Assembly: GCF_018294505.1 (NCBI RefSeq) | Contig: NC_057812.1 | Location: forward strand, 64,684,494-64,748,493 | DNA length: 64,000 nt | Reading direction: 5' to 3' | Source of the DNA: Triticum aestivum | Taxonomy: Eukaryota > Streptophyta > Magnoliopsida > Poales > Poaceae | Shown here: piece after piece, positions 1 through 11,584 of the stretch | Position numbering within the stretch: the first letter of the stretch is position 1 | Layout of the letters: the number at the start of each line of letters is the position of its first letter | Program-made: the position numbers and the translations under genes | The notes under the pieces: generated by a model | Told to the model about the DNA's origin: nothing | The model's input: the letters and a program-made list of their open reading frames with translations, nothing else | Databases searched by the model: none

Positions 1-324
1 GGGTGTTACAAGAGTAGATCTACCACGAGATCATAGAGGCTAAACCCTAGAAGCTAGCCTACGGTATGATTGTATGTTGTGATTGTTGTCCTACAGACTA
101 AAACCCTCCGGTTTATATAGACACCGGAGAGGGTCAAGATTACACAAGGTCGGTTACAAAGGAGGAGATATCCATATACGTATTGCCTAGCTTGCCTTCC
201 ACGCCAAGTAGAGTCCCATCCGGACACGAGACGAAGTCTTCAATCTTGTATCTTCATAGTCTAACAGTCCGGCTAATGGAGATAGTCCGGCTGTCCGGAG
301 ACCCCCTAATCTAGGACTCCCTCA
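1..324 (-). repeat. 3' LTR of the gypsy element (partial)
   Basis: Matches 8,557-8,880 with a handful of substitutions and no net indel. On the minus strand its outer end is missing. It ends at 324 and is followed at 325-336 by a short purine run on the minus strand (TTCAGGGGCTAC), a plausible polypurine tract. Confidence 0.85.
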
Positions 325-336
325 GTAGCCCCTGAA
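325..336 (-). promoter_or_regulatory. Candidate polypurine tract of the gypsy element
   Basis: On the minus strand the bases directly before the 3' LTR read TTCAGGGGCTAC, purine-rich and in the position where plus-strand priming starts. Position supports it more than base composition does. Confidence 0.4.
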
Positions 337-874
337 CCAGGCTTCAATGACGACGAGTCCGGCGCGCAGTTGTCTTCGGCATTGCAAGGCGGGTTGCTTC
401 TCCGAATACATTACAGAAGAAGTTGAATACGAGGATAGTGTCCGACCCTGCAAAATAAGTCCCACATTTCACCGTAGAGAGAATAATGTTTTTTCGCAGA
501 TCTAATTTGCTGGCTTGTTTTGACAGCATGACGTCATGTCATGGCCCGGTGATTATTCGAACCGTTTCTTTTAACGAGCCCTGCACATAACGCGAGGCAG
601 TTTTTCGACACGTCTTGTCAAAGCAAAGATCGTGTCCCCTTATTACGGGATTCTCATCAATACGGGCGTGGGTAACCCAATCGTGCCATTAATTGCGGCG
701 CTTGGGAGATAAGCGAGTTTTACTAGGCAAGTGGGGACGTTAATTTTGTCCGCCCATATAAAGGGATAAGTATTCACCTTTCTATCCACGCCTTCTTCCT
801 CCTCTGTTCATCCGCTCCCGCATACTCAAGCTCTAGCGCCCAAGTCCTCGCTTCCATCTCAACCTTCTCCAACC

Positions 875-3800
875 ATGTCCGGAGCGGGAGGCAAGTGGAT
901 GGTCTCCTCCGTCACGGAGGGAGACGTCAAGGAACTGAGGAGAGCCGGATACCTGCACGACGATATCGTGCACCGGCTCCCAGATGAGGGACAGCTCATC
1001 CCGACCCCCGAGCCCCATGAGAGGGTGGTATTCCTCACCCATTTCCTCCGCGGACTGGGATTCCCTCTCCATCCCTTCGTCCGGGGGCTCATGTTTTATT
1101 ATGTCCTGGATTTCCACGATCTGGCCCCGAACTTCATCCTCAACATCTCGGCGTTCATCGTCGTGTGAGGCCTTCCTCCGCATCAAGTCCCACTTCGGCT
1201 TATGGCTGAAGACCTTCAATGTCAAGCCGAATGTAGTGAGCGGCCGCCAGGCGGAGTGCGGAGGCGCCATGGTGGGCAAGATGCCCAACATCACATGGCT
1301 CGAGGGCACCTTCGTGGACACCATAAAGGGGTGGCAATCGGGGTGGTTCTATATCACCGAGCCGCGCAACCCCGCATGGGTAGCGGCCCCCGAGTTCCGA
1401 TCTGGCATCCCCATGCGGCTCACCTCCTGGAAAGAGAAGGGCCTGTCCTGGGGTAATTCAAACGAGCTGACCGGACTCCAGTCATGTATTCAGAACATGG
1501 TGGATAAGAAGCTCAAGCTTGTCAACATAGTCCAGGTTATGCTCGTTCGCCGGATACTCCCGTGCCAACAATGGGAGTTTACCTTGTGGGAGTTCAATCC
1601 GGCGCAACACCGAACCCTGAACAGGCTCTTCGACACGACTCATGAAGATGCCTGGAGGGTGCTGTTCAAGGGCGCCGCGGTCCCTCCCCCAATTACTAAG
1701 GATCGCGGATTCAGTGCGAAGCGCCACGCCAGTGCGGTAAGTTGTTTTACCTTTCACAGGATACTTGTTTTCTGTATAGATTGATTCTATGCGGGATCTA
1801 AACTCCTGTGCCGTTAACAGGACTGGCAGAAGATGGCCGGACAAATCGACTGTCCGGCTCCCTTGCCCGAACGCCCTGCCGACGCCCTTCTGGTGAAGAT
1901 GTTGACTCCGGCTCCTTATAAGGTGCTGGAGAAGACCCAGAAAGCCAAGGGAGCTCGAAAGAGTTCCTGATGCCAGGCGTCGTCGGACTCACCGTCCGAT
2001 GAGTCTGCGGCGCACTCTTCCCCCAAAGACGAGGAAGAGGAAGAAGAGGCTCCCCCACCGACTGGGGGAGACAAGAAAAGGAAGGCCGCCCCAACTGGGG
2101 AGGCCGGAGGGTCCAAGAAGGGAAGGACGTTCCTTCCGGACAGCTCCACCGCCGCCGACGAAAGTGAAGACGAGTGGTTGCCCAGGGGCAAGCCCCCAGG
2201 GAGATCGTAAGTATTTGGATACCAAAGTAACCCATAGGATTCCTTTGTCGCATTGCTTTCCCACACGCCGAACTTGATTGTGCAGGCCGCCCCGAGCCAA
2301 TATCGAGGTATCCTCGGACGGCTCCCTGGGCGTGTCGGACATGGATAGCGATCCAGTCCCGACCGCCACCTCCCCTCATCCAGCCGACGACACCGAGGTG
2401 CTATCCCAAGAGGCACCGGATCGAGGGGGACAGTCCCGGAGGCGCCTCAAGGCAACCTTCCGGACTCCGGTAGCCGAGGGGACGGGGTCCCCGAGAGCTC
2501 CGAGTTTGGCCCTCAGCCGAACACCGCGTCGGACCCTCCAACGGCTCCGAGCTCGGGTAGGCGGTCCCCTTATAAGGGAGGTGAGACGCCTGTGCCGGTG
2601 ACCTCTGTCCATCCAGAGGCGCCGGACACTATGTTGGAAGCGCTCCGCAGCACTTCCATCGAGGAGGAGCACCGCACTATCATGAGTGCGGTGATCCAGA
2701 AGGTTCAGTCCGCCAAGAGCGGATTGACTGAAGCCTGTACTAGCCTTCTAACAGGCTTCGAGGTAAGTGTTTTAAAATGTAGTAGAAATATTACCACATA
2801 GACAGTAGCCCCTGATGCTTTGTTCGGTGTTCACAAAGAAAAGCCAAACATAGGATCAAATAATATCGCAAGAGTCTAATATAAGTATGTCAATATGCAT
2901 ATGCAGGCTTCGCTGCTGGCGTCCGCCGCACTGACTGCGGAGGTCGCCGTACTGAAGGAGGCCCTCGAGGGGGCCCAGAAAGAGCTCGGCCTTGCTAAGA
3001 GGCAGCTCGAGGAGAACAAGGGTAAGTAATACCCCGTCTATAGATGAGAAAAAGGACACGATAGCTAAATGACAGGATCATTGTATGTTTGCCAGGGGCC
3101 ACGACCAGGGTGGCGACCCTGAAGCAAGCGCTATCCCAGGCCGAAAAGAAGGCGGCCCAGGAGCACACTGAGCGAGAGAGGCACGAGGCTCGGGTGGGCG
3201 AGGTGCAGCAAGAGCTCCAAGCTCTCGTGACGAAGCACGAGGCGTTGGAGCTTGACTTGAAGACGCGAGAGTCTGAGCTTGCCGCGGCCCGTGAGAGCAT
3301 GAAGAGTGCCAAGGCCGAGGCCCAGAAGGCCCTTTAGGAGATCGATGCGATGAAGAAGATAGCGGCGGGTAAGGCTTTCTATATGCAAAGCAAGCATGTA
3401 AAAGTAATTTACCGATTACTTACCCGAATCCGGAGCTCTTCAGGAGCATTCGCAGATTTGCCCCGCAGTGTGTCCGATGTCGCACAATTTTACCAGGCCG
3501 AGGATGGAAGCTCGACGGAGAAGCTGTTTTGGTCTCAGTATGCTGAGGCCGAACATCCGGTGCCGATGAGTGACCAGCTGAAGCAGATGGCCGAGCTACA
3601 TAAGGCGGCCGATCAGGCCATGAAGGGCTTCATAGTCCAGTTGTGGCCTGGCGATGCCCTTCCGAACAGCTTCTTTGGCCTAGTGAGGCGGCTTGTGGAT
3701 GCCTGCCCATGGCTGGAGGTCGTCAAGTGATCCATCTGCATTGAAGGTGCACGTCGGGCCTTCGCCCGTGTAAAAACGCAGTGGGTCAAGCTAGACGCCG

Positions 3801-3928
3801 TGAAGCTGATCAAGGAGGGGCCGCCGGAGGGTAAGGAGCACCGCCACCCCGAGATGTACTACGAGGGTGTTCTGCCGGGCGCCCGTCTTATCGCGGATGA
3901 GTGTTCGCAAAATGTAATATTTGAATGA
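875..3928 (+). pseudogene. Gypsy-associated antisense gene (Transposase_28-like N-terminus plus coiled coil), decayed
   Basis: The start at 875 opens a frame whose first 100 residues (VKELRRAGYLHDDIVHRLP, GLGFPLHPFVRGLMFYY) resemble the Pfam family of putative gypsy-type transposon proteins (Transposase_28). Near 1,160 a one-base shift moves the frame; it continues with FNVKPNVVSG and WFYITEPRNPAW to about 1,735, where a GTAAGT donor stands. Later exon-like blocks are about 1,819-2,208 (acidic, Ser-rich), 2,284-2,762, 2,907-3,021 and 3,094-3,928, each with splice-like borders. The block at 3,094-3,370 is a heptad coiled coil rich in A, E, K and Q. In-frame stops stand at 1,968, 3,335 and 3,728. 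It runs opposite to gag and converges on it at about 4-5 kb. The molecular function of the family is not known to me; this copy is broken. Confidence 0.7.
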
Positions 3929-5109
3929 GACTTACTCGTTTTTTATCCTATGAGATTAAAACTTGTTTCATATGCGCTATGCAATGCTTGTGTGAATTTA
4001 AAATATTACCTTCTGTTTGGCTGTTTATCCAATTTGAGAGATGGCTAGTCCTCGGCTTCTGCCCCCATACCACGAGTGCTGGGGTGTTTGGGATAAACCT
4101 GAGCACTCTTGTTCCCATGTTTGGGTCCTGCGAGGGAGGTGCTCAGCACAATGAACAAGGCAACCGGACTAATAGTGCTTTATCACTCTCACTTAGCCAT
4201 AGAATTCTATAATTTTAAATTTCGGTGGTATTCGGAAGGCCGAATTCGGAGCGTGATGCACGCCTGTAAGCGGACGGAGCCGGCCCCTCGCCCTAAGCGG
4301 CATAAGTCTTTAGGGACTCGAAAAACCTCGCCGAACAGCGACCAGTCTCTCGCCTTATCATGACAGTCAGTTTTAGCTTTCTCTACTGAGGTGCTCGGCC
4401 CGGCAGAACCGGGGCACAATCGCAGTAGTTCTCCTAGCGCTACCTTAGCCGATAGAGCGGAACGTAAGGTACCAAAACATAGGAGCCGGGCAAACCCAAC
4501 ATTTGACCAAAGACATGATTTGGAGCTGATGCATATCATGCTATAAGTTCAGGGTGCCGCACTTGTGAAAGTGTTCGGACTTTTCACACCATATTGTGGG
4601 TATGTAAGCCCCTGGTGCATTGGCCGTACCCGAGTGTACGGTTGCTAGGCATCATTAATGAACACATAGATATGTATGCATATGACAAAGATGCGATAAT
4701 AGTCGTAATGTCATGCATTGTATATTAAAAAAAATTCAGTAAAGCAGAGTGATACAGATAGTGTAATGAGCAAAAGAGTAGGACTATGTCCCTTCCAAGG
4801 GCGAGCTGAGGAATTATATGAAATCTGTAATCCACCTGGGAATTCCATAGTCGTCGGCCTCCTTGGTTGTTGTATCATGTGTTCGGCAATAGATCTGCCG
4901 GACAGTGTTTCCAGAGATTGAAGTCCTGAAAGAAAAATAAAAATAACCAATCGGGAAGCCCCTGGTGCAGTTTAGGCCGCATTTTGGGGCGTGTCGTGGC
5001 TGTGCCCCCCCCCCCTCCCCACCTGTGCCCATGGTATTTTTAATGCGTAATTATGTACGCGCAGCACAAGCAGCGCCGTTTGGCTGGGATTGGAGCGGCC
5101 GCCGTATTG
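3929..5109. other. Non-coding spacer between the two convergent gypsy genes
   Basis: No frame of note. The stretch lies between the end of the plus-strand pseudogene and the end of the minus-strand gag-protease frame. It is where reverse transcriptase and integrase would be expected in a complete element; neither is there. A C-run stands near 5,006-5,017. Confidence 0.6.
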
Positions 5110-8100
5110 CTATGCGAGCTCAGATCGTGCCAGGCGGTCTGTTTTCCGATTGCCCTGAGCGCGCTTGAAGGTGTCCGGGCTTTGAAATGCCGAACTGGTA
5201 GATTGCCTTGAGAGGCTACTTTGCGCTTCTGCTGAAAGGGCCGCATTGTGCTCCTCTGTTCGGAGAGAGCGCTCTATGTTTCTGTTGACTGTAATAACTT
5301 CGCGGGGTCCTGGCATCTTGAGCTTGAGGTATGCATAATTTGGCACCGCATTGAATCTAGCGAATGCGGTTCGTCCGAGCAGCGCGTGGTAACCACTGCG
5401 GAACGGGACTATATCGAAGATTAACTCTTTGCTTCGGAAGTTATCCGGGGATCCGAAGACCACTTCCAGTGTAATTGAGCCTGTGCAGTGGGCCTGTACG
5501 CCTGGAATGACGCCTTTAAAGGTCGTCTTTGTGGGTTTGATCCTTGAGGGGTCTATACCCATTTTGCGTATTGTGTCCTGATAAAGCAGGTTTAGGCAGC
5601 TGCCGCCATCCATAAGGACTTGAGTGAGGTGAAATCCATCGATTATTGGGTCTAAGACCAGTGCGGCGAATCCGCCGTGACGGATACCAGTGGGGTGGTC
5701 CCTGTGATCGAAGGTGATCGGACAGGAGGACCAAGGGTTGAACTTTGGGGCGACTGGCTCCAGCGCATATACGTTCCTGAGCGCACGCTTCCGCTCCCTC
5801 TTGGGGATGTGGGTTGCGTATATCATGTTCACCGTCCGCACTTGCGGGGGAAACCTCTTCTGTCCTCCAGTGTGCGGCTGCCAGGGTTCATCCTCGTCAT
5901 CGCTATGCGGCCTCTTGTCTTTGTTTTCGGCTATTAACTTGTCGGCCTGCTTGAACACCCAACAATCCCTGTTGGTGTGATTGGCTGGCTTGTCTGGGGT
6001 GCCGCGTATTTGACACGAGCGATTGAGTATACGGTCCAAGCTGGACGGACCCGGCGTACTTTGTTTGAATGGCTTTTTCCATTGACCGGGTTTAGAGCCT
6101 TTGAATCCGGCATTGACTGTCGTATCCTCAGTACTTTCGCCGTTAATGCGGCGCTTATGCTTGTTGCGACGTGACCTGCTGTTGCCGTCCTTGGTATCTG
6201 AGGTACCATGGTTCTTTGATATGTTGTTACTACGAGCCAACCAGCTATCTTCTCCCGCACAAAAGCGGGTCATGAGCATCATGAGGGCTGCCATAGATTA
6301 CGGCTTTTCCTGACCAAGGTGCCGGGCTAGCCACTCGTCTCGGATGTTGTGCTTGAAAGCCTCTAAGGCCTCCGCATCCGAACAGTCGACGATTTGATTT
6401 TTCTTTGTAAGGAACCGAGTCCAGAATTGCCTGGCCGACTCTTCTGGCTGCTGAATTATGTGGCTCAAGTCATCGGCGTCTGGTGGTCGCACATAAGTGC
6501 CCTGAAAGTTGTCGAGCAATGCGGCTTCATCTTCTCAACAGCTAATGGAGTCCGCTGGCAAGATATTAAGCCAATGTCGCGCTGGTCCTTTGAGTTTTAG
6601 TGGGAGGTATTTGATGGCATGTAATTCATCACCGCGGGCCATGTGGATGTGGAGGAGGAAGTCCTCAATCCATACCGCGGGATCTGTTGTGCCTTCGTAT
6701 GATTCAATATTTACAAGTTTGAAACCTTCTGGGAATTGATGTTCCATTACTTTGTCTATGAAGCATAAAGGGTGTGCGGCGCCTCTGTATTGGGCTATAT
6801 CGTGACACAGCTCGTATGGGTCCTGCCCGCTGTGTTCGTCCCGGGCGGATTTGCTTTTACTGTATCCGGCGTGACATTTACTGTCTCGTAGAGTGGTGTG
6901 CCCTCGTGATCCGTAGATCGATCTTTAATGCTTTGCTTTGTCCTCCAATATGTCTCGCAGGTCTGGCGTATCTCCCCATACCTTTTTATTTGGATGGCGT
7001 TGGGGTGGGGCTGAGCTTTTGGCTGGAATGCCTCTCTATCGCGGCCACGAGGTGGCCGATTAGCCATATGATACGCTTCTTCCTCCAGTCGGGGTAGTAA
7101 CCTACGCCCTGGGTAACTCTTGGACGGACGGTTGAGTTTATATTCCTCGGCTGCGAGGACTTCAGTCCATTTGTCAGCTAGCAGATCTTGATCAGCTTGA
7201 AGCTGCTGCTGCTTTTTCTTCAGGCTATTTCCCGTAGCCATAAGCCTGCGCTTGAAGCGCTCTTGTTCGACGGGATCCTCTGGGACGGCGAATACATCGT
7301 CGCCGAGGCTTGCCTCGTCTTCGGAGGGGGGCATGTAATTGTCATCCTCCTCCTCTCCGCCAGTTGCTCTCTCAGGAGAGTTGGCTCCTTCATCCTCCTG
7401 ATCTAACTCTTGTTGGAGGGGATTTTTGTTGTCTTCAGCGCTATCCGGAGTGTTATTATCTCCTGTGCCAGTATCACCACTTTTGCTTTGGCGGGACTTA
7501 GAGCGGCGCTGCTGACGTCGGCGCTTGGGTTGCTCCTTGGAGGGGTCAGCCACCATGTATATGTCATACGACGAGGTGGCTTTCCAGTGCCCTATAGGTG
7601 CTGGTTCATGTTCTTCTCCTACATCGTCATCCATATCGTCGATGTCTTTGGAGTCGAAGTCGAGCATGTCTTTTAAATCATCGACAGTGGCTACAAAGTG
7701 GGTGGTGGGTGGGCGTCGAATTTCTTCGTCGTCCGCATCCCAGTCTTGTTGGCCATGATCCGGCCAGGGCTCTCCTGATAGAGAGAGAGACCTTAGTGAA
7801 TTCAGAATGTCGCCGAAGGGCGACTGCTGAAAGATATCCGCAGCGATGAATTCTATGATCGGTGCCCAGTCGGATTCGATTGGCAGGGGCACGGATGGTT
7901 CGGGGTCTGGAGGAGAGTCCGGCACCTTGGAGTCACGGGCTGCGCAAAGGATTATGCTGGTGTTCGGCTCGATCACCGTTGAGACTGCAGCCCCTAAGGT
8001 GGTGTCTAGCCACCCGTCCTCGATTAGCGCAGCTGGCTCCGAGCTAAGGGTCGGAGCTGATGTGGGCGCGGCTTCTGGGGTACCGTCCGATGGCAGAGCT

Positions 8101-8192
8101 AGGTCATACCCATCGCGACAGTGCGGCGCGCCCGGCTGTGGCTCGAATCCGTCGAAGATCAAGTCCCCATGGATGTTGGCCGTGTAATTCAA
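5110..8192 (-). pseudogene. Gypsy gag-protease polyprotein, decayed
   Basis: Read right to left. The N-terminal 465 residues (8,192-6,795) are acidic and low-complexity, with a basic patch (KRRRQQRRSKSRQ). A stop near 6,795 is followed in the same sense by the retrotransposon gag core (YLPLKLKGPARHWLNILP, 6,747-6,535) and, after another stop, its second half (QPEESARQFWTRFL, 6,519-6,298). The last piece (6,294-5,110, 394 aa) carries a basic linker and an aspartic-protease-like domain with VLMDGGSCLNLLY as the active-site region and HALLGRTAFARF as the later hydrophobic-Gly motif. The active-site triplet reads DGG rather than DTG or DSG. The three internal stops make it non-functional. No reverse transcriptase follows. 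Confidence 0.8.
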
Positions 8193-8377
8193 ACTTCCAA
8201 ATCTGACCTAATGGCCAGGGGCGTAGCTTTCAATCTGCTCCAGATGGCCAAGCGAATTAGCCCGCAGAGCAAAGTCGCCGAATACGAAGATCTGTCCGGG
8301 GAGAAAAGTCTCACCCTGGACCGCATTGCTATCGATGATAGTAGGAGCCATCAAGCCTAACAGCGACGACACGGAGG

Positions 8378-8398
8378 AACTCTCAATGAAAGCACCAA
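8378..8398 (-). promoter_or_regulatory. Candidate primer-binding region of the gypsy element
   Basis: Directly inside the 5' LTR, the minus strand reads TTGGTGCTTTCATTGAGAG. It is in the position of the tRNA primer site and begins with a TGG-type triplet, but I cannot match it to a particular tRNA by eye. Confidence 0.35.
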
Positions 8399-8880
8399 TG
8401 TCGGTGTCAAAACCGGTGGATCTCGGGTAGGGGGTCCCGAACTGTGCGTCTAGGCTGGATGGTAACAGGAGACAAGGGACACGAAGTTTTACCCAGGTTC
8501 AGGCCCTCTTGATGGAGGTAAAACCCTACGTCCTGCTTGATTAATATTGAAGATACGGGTGTTACACGAGTAGATCTACCACGAGATCAGAGAGGCTAAA
8601 CCCTAGAAGCTAGCCTATGGTATGACTGTATGTTGTGATTGTTGTCCTACGGAGTAAAACCCTCCGGTTTATATAGACACTGGAGAGGGTTAGGGTTACA
8701 CAAGGTCGGTTACAAAGGAGGATATATCCATATACGTATTGCCTAGCTTGCCTTCCACGCCAAGTAGAGTCCCATCCGGACACGAGACGAAGTCTTCAAT
8801 CTTGTATCTTCATAGTCTAACAGTCCGGCTAATGGAGATAGTCCGGCTGTCCGGAGACCCCCTAATCTAGGACTCCCTCA
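8399..8880 (-). repeat. 5' LTR of the gypsy element (482 bp)
   Basis: Bounded by TG at 8,399 and CA at 8,880; on the minus strand it starts TGAGGGAGTCC. The last 324 bp match 1-324. The TATATA of 'tttatataga' near 8,668 on the plus strand is shared by both copies. Confidence 0.85.
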
Positions 8881-10005
8881 CTCCTCTTCCTCATTTTCCT
8901 CAGATTCAGCCTCAGAGTTCATTTCCTTGCCAATGAATGCCCGAGCCTTCTTGGAGCTGCTTTTCTTGTGAGATCAAGACCTTGAAGGTTTTGATGAAGA
9001 GGTCTCTGAAGATTTCTTCTTCTTCTTTGAATCATCAGAATTGTGGTCCTTGTAATTCTTCTTCTTTGATTCCTTTTCCCACTGAGGACAATCTTGAATG
9101 TAGTGACCGGGTTTCTTGCATTTGTGGCAAAGTCTCTTCTTGTAATCACGGGATGAGGAATTTGATCTTAAGTCATCACTTCTTGAGGATTTTCCAAAAT
9201 GACCACGTCTTGAGAACTTCTGGAATTTCCTCACGAGCATTGCTAGCTCCTAGCTTAGTTCTTCGGGACCACCAAGACTGCTACCAGAATCTTCACCTTC
9301 AGATTCAAACACTGCCTTGGCCTTCAGAGCTCGTGATCTGCCATAGCTTGGTCCATAGAGATCTCTCTTCTCAGCAAGCTAGAACTCATGAGTATTTAGC
9401 CTTTCGAGGATATCAGCGGGATCAAGTGACTTGTAGTCTCCTCGTTCTTGTATCATCAGTGCAAGGGTGTCAAATGAGGAATCAAGCGATCGAAGCAATT
9501 TTTTCACCACCTCGTGGTCGGTGATGTCAGAGGCACCAAGGGCTTGACAATCATTTGAAATATCAGTGAGGCGATCGAAGGTTTGCTGAACATTTTCATT
9601 GTCAAGTCTTTTGAAGCGGTTGACGAGATTGCGAAGAACGTCAACTCGAGAGTCACGCTGTGTTGAGACTCCTTCATTGACCTTGGACGGCATGTCCTAG
9701 ATAAGCTTTGCTGTCTCCAAAGCACTCACTCTGCCATACTGACCTTTGCTCAAATGGCCACATATGATGTTCTCCACTTGAGAGTCGAGTTGCTTGAATC
9801 TCTTCACATCAGCAGTGTTGATGGTAGGAGTGACAGAGGGAACGCCATTTTCCACAACGTACCAGAGATCGTTGTCAATTGCCTCAAGATGCATGCACAT
9901 CTTATTCTTCCAGTAGGGGTAGTCCGTCCCATCGAAGGTAGGACACCCAGCAAAAACCTTGATCATACTTGCGGTCAACATAACTAAATCTAGGCGGTTA
10001 AACAA
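8881..10005 (-). pseudogene. Copia gag, decayed and cut by the gypsy insertion
   Basis: Read right to left from about 10,005. The first block (FAGCPTFDGTDYPYWKNKM, 9,970-9,697) is the N-terminal gag domain of Copia elements. The next (LDNENVQQTFDRLTDI, 9,693-9,379) is the UBN2-type gag core. The third (9,240-8,974) holds a CCHC zinc knuckle, CHKCKKPGHYIQDC, followed by a lysine-serine tail. Four in-frame stops separate the blocks; three read as TAG or TGA where CAG or CGA codons are likely, the fourth as TAG for TGG. An acidic stretch at 8,881-8,930 is the last coding part before the gypsy LTR. Protease, integrase and reverse transcriptase would lie left of the gypsy element, outside the window. 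Confidence 0.8.
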
Positions 10006-10032
10006 AAATCACATAGAACAAGGGAGTACCTT

Positions 10033-10044
10033 GCTCTGATACCA
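10033..10044 (-). promoter_or_regulatory. Primer-binding site, initiator tRNA-Met type
   Basis: The minus strand reads TGGTATCAGAGC, complementary to the 3' end of plant initiator tRNA-Met and the usual primer site of Copia elements. It lies two bases inside the LTR that starts at 10,047, which fixes the LTR border. Confidence 0.9.
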
Positions 10045-10046
10045 AT

Positions 10047-11584
10047 TGAAAGTGTGTTAAGTCGACTAGAGGGGGGTGAATAGGCGATTTTTATAAATTC
10101 TTCATTGAGGAATTTCAGGGTGATGAAATTCCTGAGCGAAGAACTACTTACAGTGGAATAAGTACTCAGATGCAGACATGATGTAACATAAGCATGGACA
10201 TCATGATGAATTGAAAACAAGAGACTGAGTACAGAAAGCGTAAGCAAAGTATTAAACAGGATGAAGACAAACAAACTGAAGAAATTGAACTGAGGAAATT
10301 GAGAAAGTCTTCAGTCAAAGCCTTCAAACAGATATGAACAAGCACACAACACAGTAATAAGGAAATGAAGGGGTTGAGGAAATAGAACTAGTAAGCTTGG
10401 TGAAGACAATGATTTGGTAGACCAGTTGCAACTGCTGTGACAGTTGTACGTCTAATTAGGGCAGCTAGGTATTTAAACCTGAGGACACATAGTCCCGGAC
10501 ACCTAGTCTTGAACACACGGTTCAGGACACTTAGTCCTCACCGTATTCCCCTTGAGCTAAGGTCACACAGACCTCGCCCAATCACTCGTGGTAAGTCTTC
10601 AGGTGACTCCCAACCTTCATAAACTTGGTCACCCAGCGATCCACAATTTCCTCTTGGATGCTCTAGACCATGACGCCTGACCATCTGGAAGATGCACAGT
10701 CCTCAAAGGTAACAAGCGTCGGTTCTAGACAGGAACAATCTCTTCAGTGATGCTCAATCACTTTGCTTTGTAGGTGTTTGGTTTGGGGCTTTGGGTTTTT
10801 CCTCACTTGATGATTTTCGCTCAAAGTCCTTGGAGGATGGGATGCTCTCAATGACAAGTGTCGGTTTCTCGCGGAGCAGCCAACCAGCGGTGGTTGTAGG
10901 GGGTGGCTATTTATAGCCTAGGGAGCATCCCGACATGATAAGATATAAATGCCCTTCAATGATATGACCGTTAGGTGGGTAGATATTTTGGAATAGCTGG
11001 CGCGTAGCATAGCAACAGTCAGAAATTTGACTATCAAATTCCTCGGGCTATCATGTTCCTCACTTGTAGGTAATCCGCACTGGCGAATTCCTAACTCCTC
11101 AGTCAGAACAAATTCCTCAGAGACCATAAGAACGTCGCCTCTGTCACTGAATAATTGACTGAACTGTATGAGATTTCCAATGGCTTCACTGGAAGGGATT
11201 GGTAGGTGTAGGATTTTGAGATGAGCATCACATGGAAACTTTTCCTTAGTTTTACCTCAACCCCCTTTAACAGCACGGTGTTTCCTATGACTCAAGAAAG
11301 AGAAAATGAAAATACGAAAACAAAAGTCTTCATGCTTCATGTTCCTCGTAAGAATAACAAGTCTTCACGGTCACGCCAATTTCTTCACTTTCAAAGTCTT
11401 TAGAAAGTCTTCAGAAATCCAAAGTCTTCAGTTGAAGACATTCATTTTTAGGGGTCGACTTTCTCTGTAAATATCAAACTCCTCATAGACTTATAGACCT
11501 ATGTACACTCACAAACACATTAGTCCCTTAACCTATAAGTCTTCAATACACCAGAATCACAAAGGGGCACTAGATGCACTTACA
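10047..11584 (-). repeat. 5' LTR of the Copia element (1,538 bp)
   Basis: On the minus strand it begins TGTAAGTGCATCTAGTGCC at 11,584 and ends CACACTTTCA at 10,047, next to the primer site. TG and CA ends are present. The five bases after 11,584 are CATAC, the candidate right half of the target duplication; the left half is outside the window. Confidence 0.85.

Larger units (their letters stand above)
1..8880 (-). mobile_element. Ty3/gypsy-type LTR retrotransposon, lacks RT/integrase, left LTR cut by window edge
   Basis: The sequence 1-324 matches 8,557-8,880 base for base in length with few substitutions, so both are the same LTR; the left copy is cut by the window edge. Gag-protease lies on the minus strand, so the element reads right to left. 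On that strand its LTR runs TGAGGGAGTC to ACACCGACA. The interior holds a decayed gag-protease gene on the minus strand and a large decayed gene on the plus strand facing it. I found no reverse transcriptase, RNase H or integrase motif in about 8.1 kb of interior, so this is a non-autonomous form. An extra antisense ORF is known in the Tat lineage of plant gypsy elements; assignment to that lineage is inference. It is inserted in a Copia element whose gag resumes at 8,881. The target duplication cannot be checked because the left flank is outside the window. Confidence 0.85.

Noticed and set aside
984..1784. 266-codon plus-strand frame taken as one protein
   Set aside because: Its first 60 codons are the wrong frame of the Transposase_28-like start; the true reading uses the frame from 875 and shifts near 1,160.
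10033..10044. tRNA-Met-like sequence
   Set aside because: Only 12 bases and placed next to an LTR; it is a primer-binding site, not a tRNA gene.
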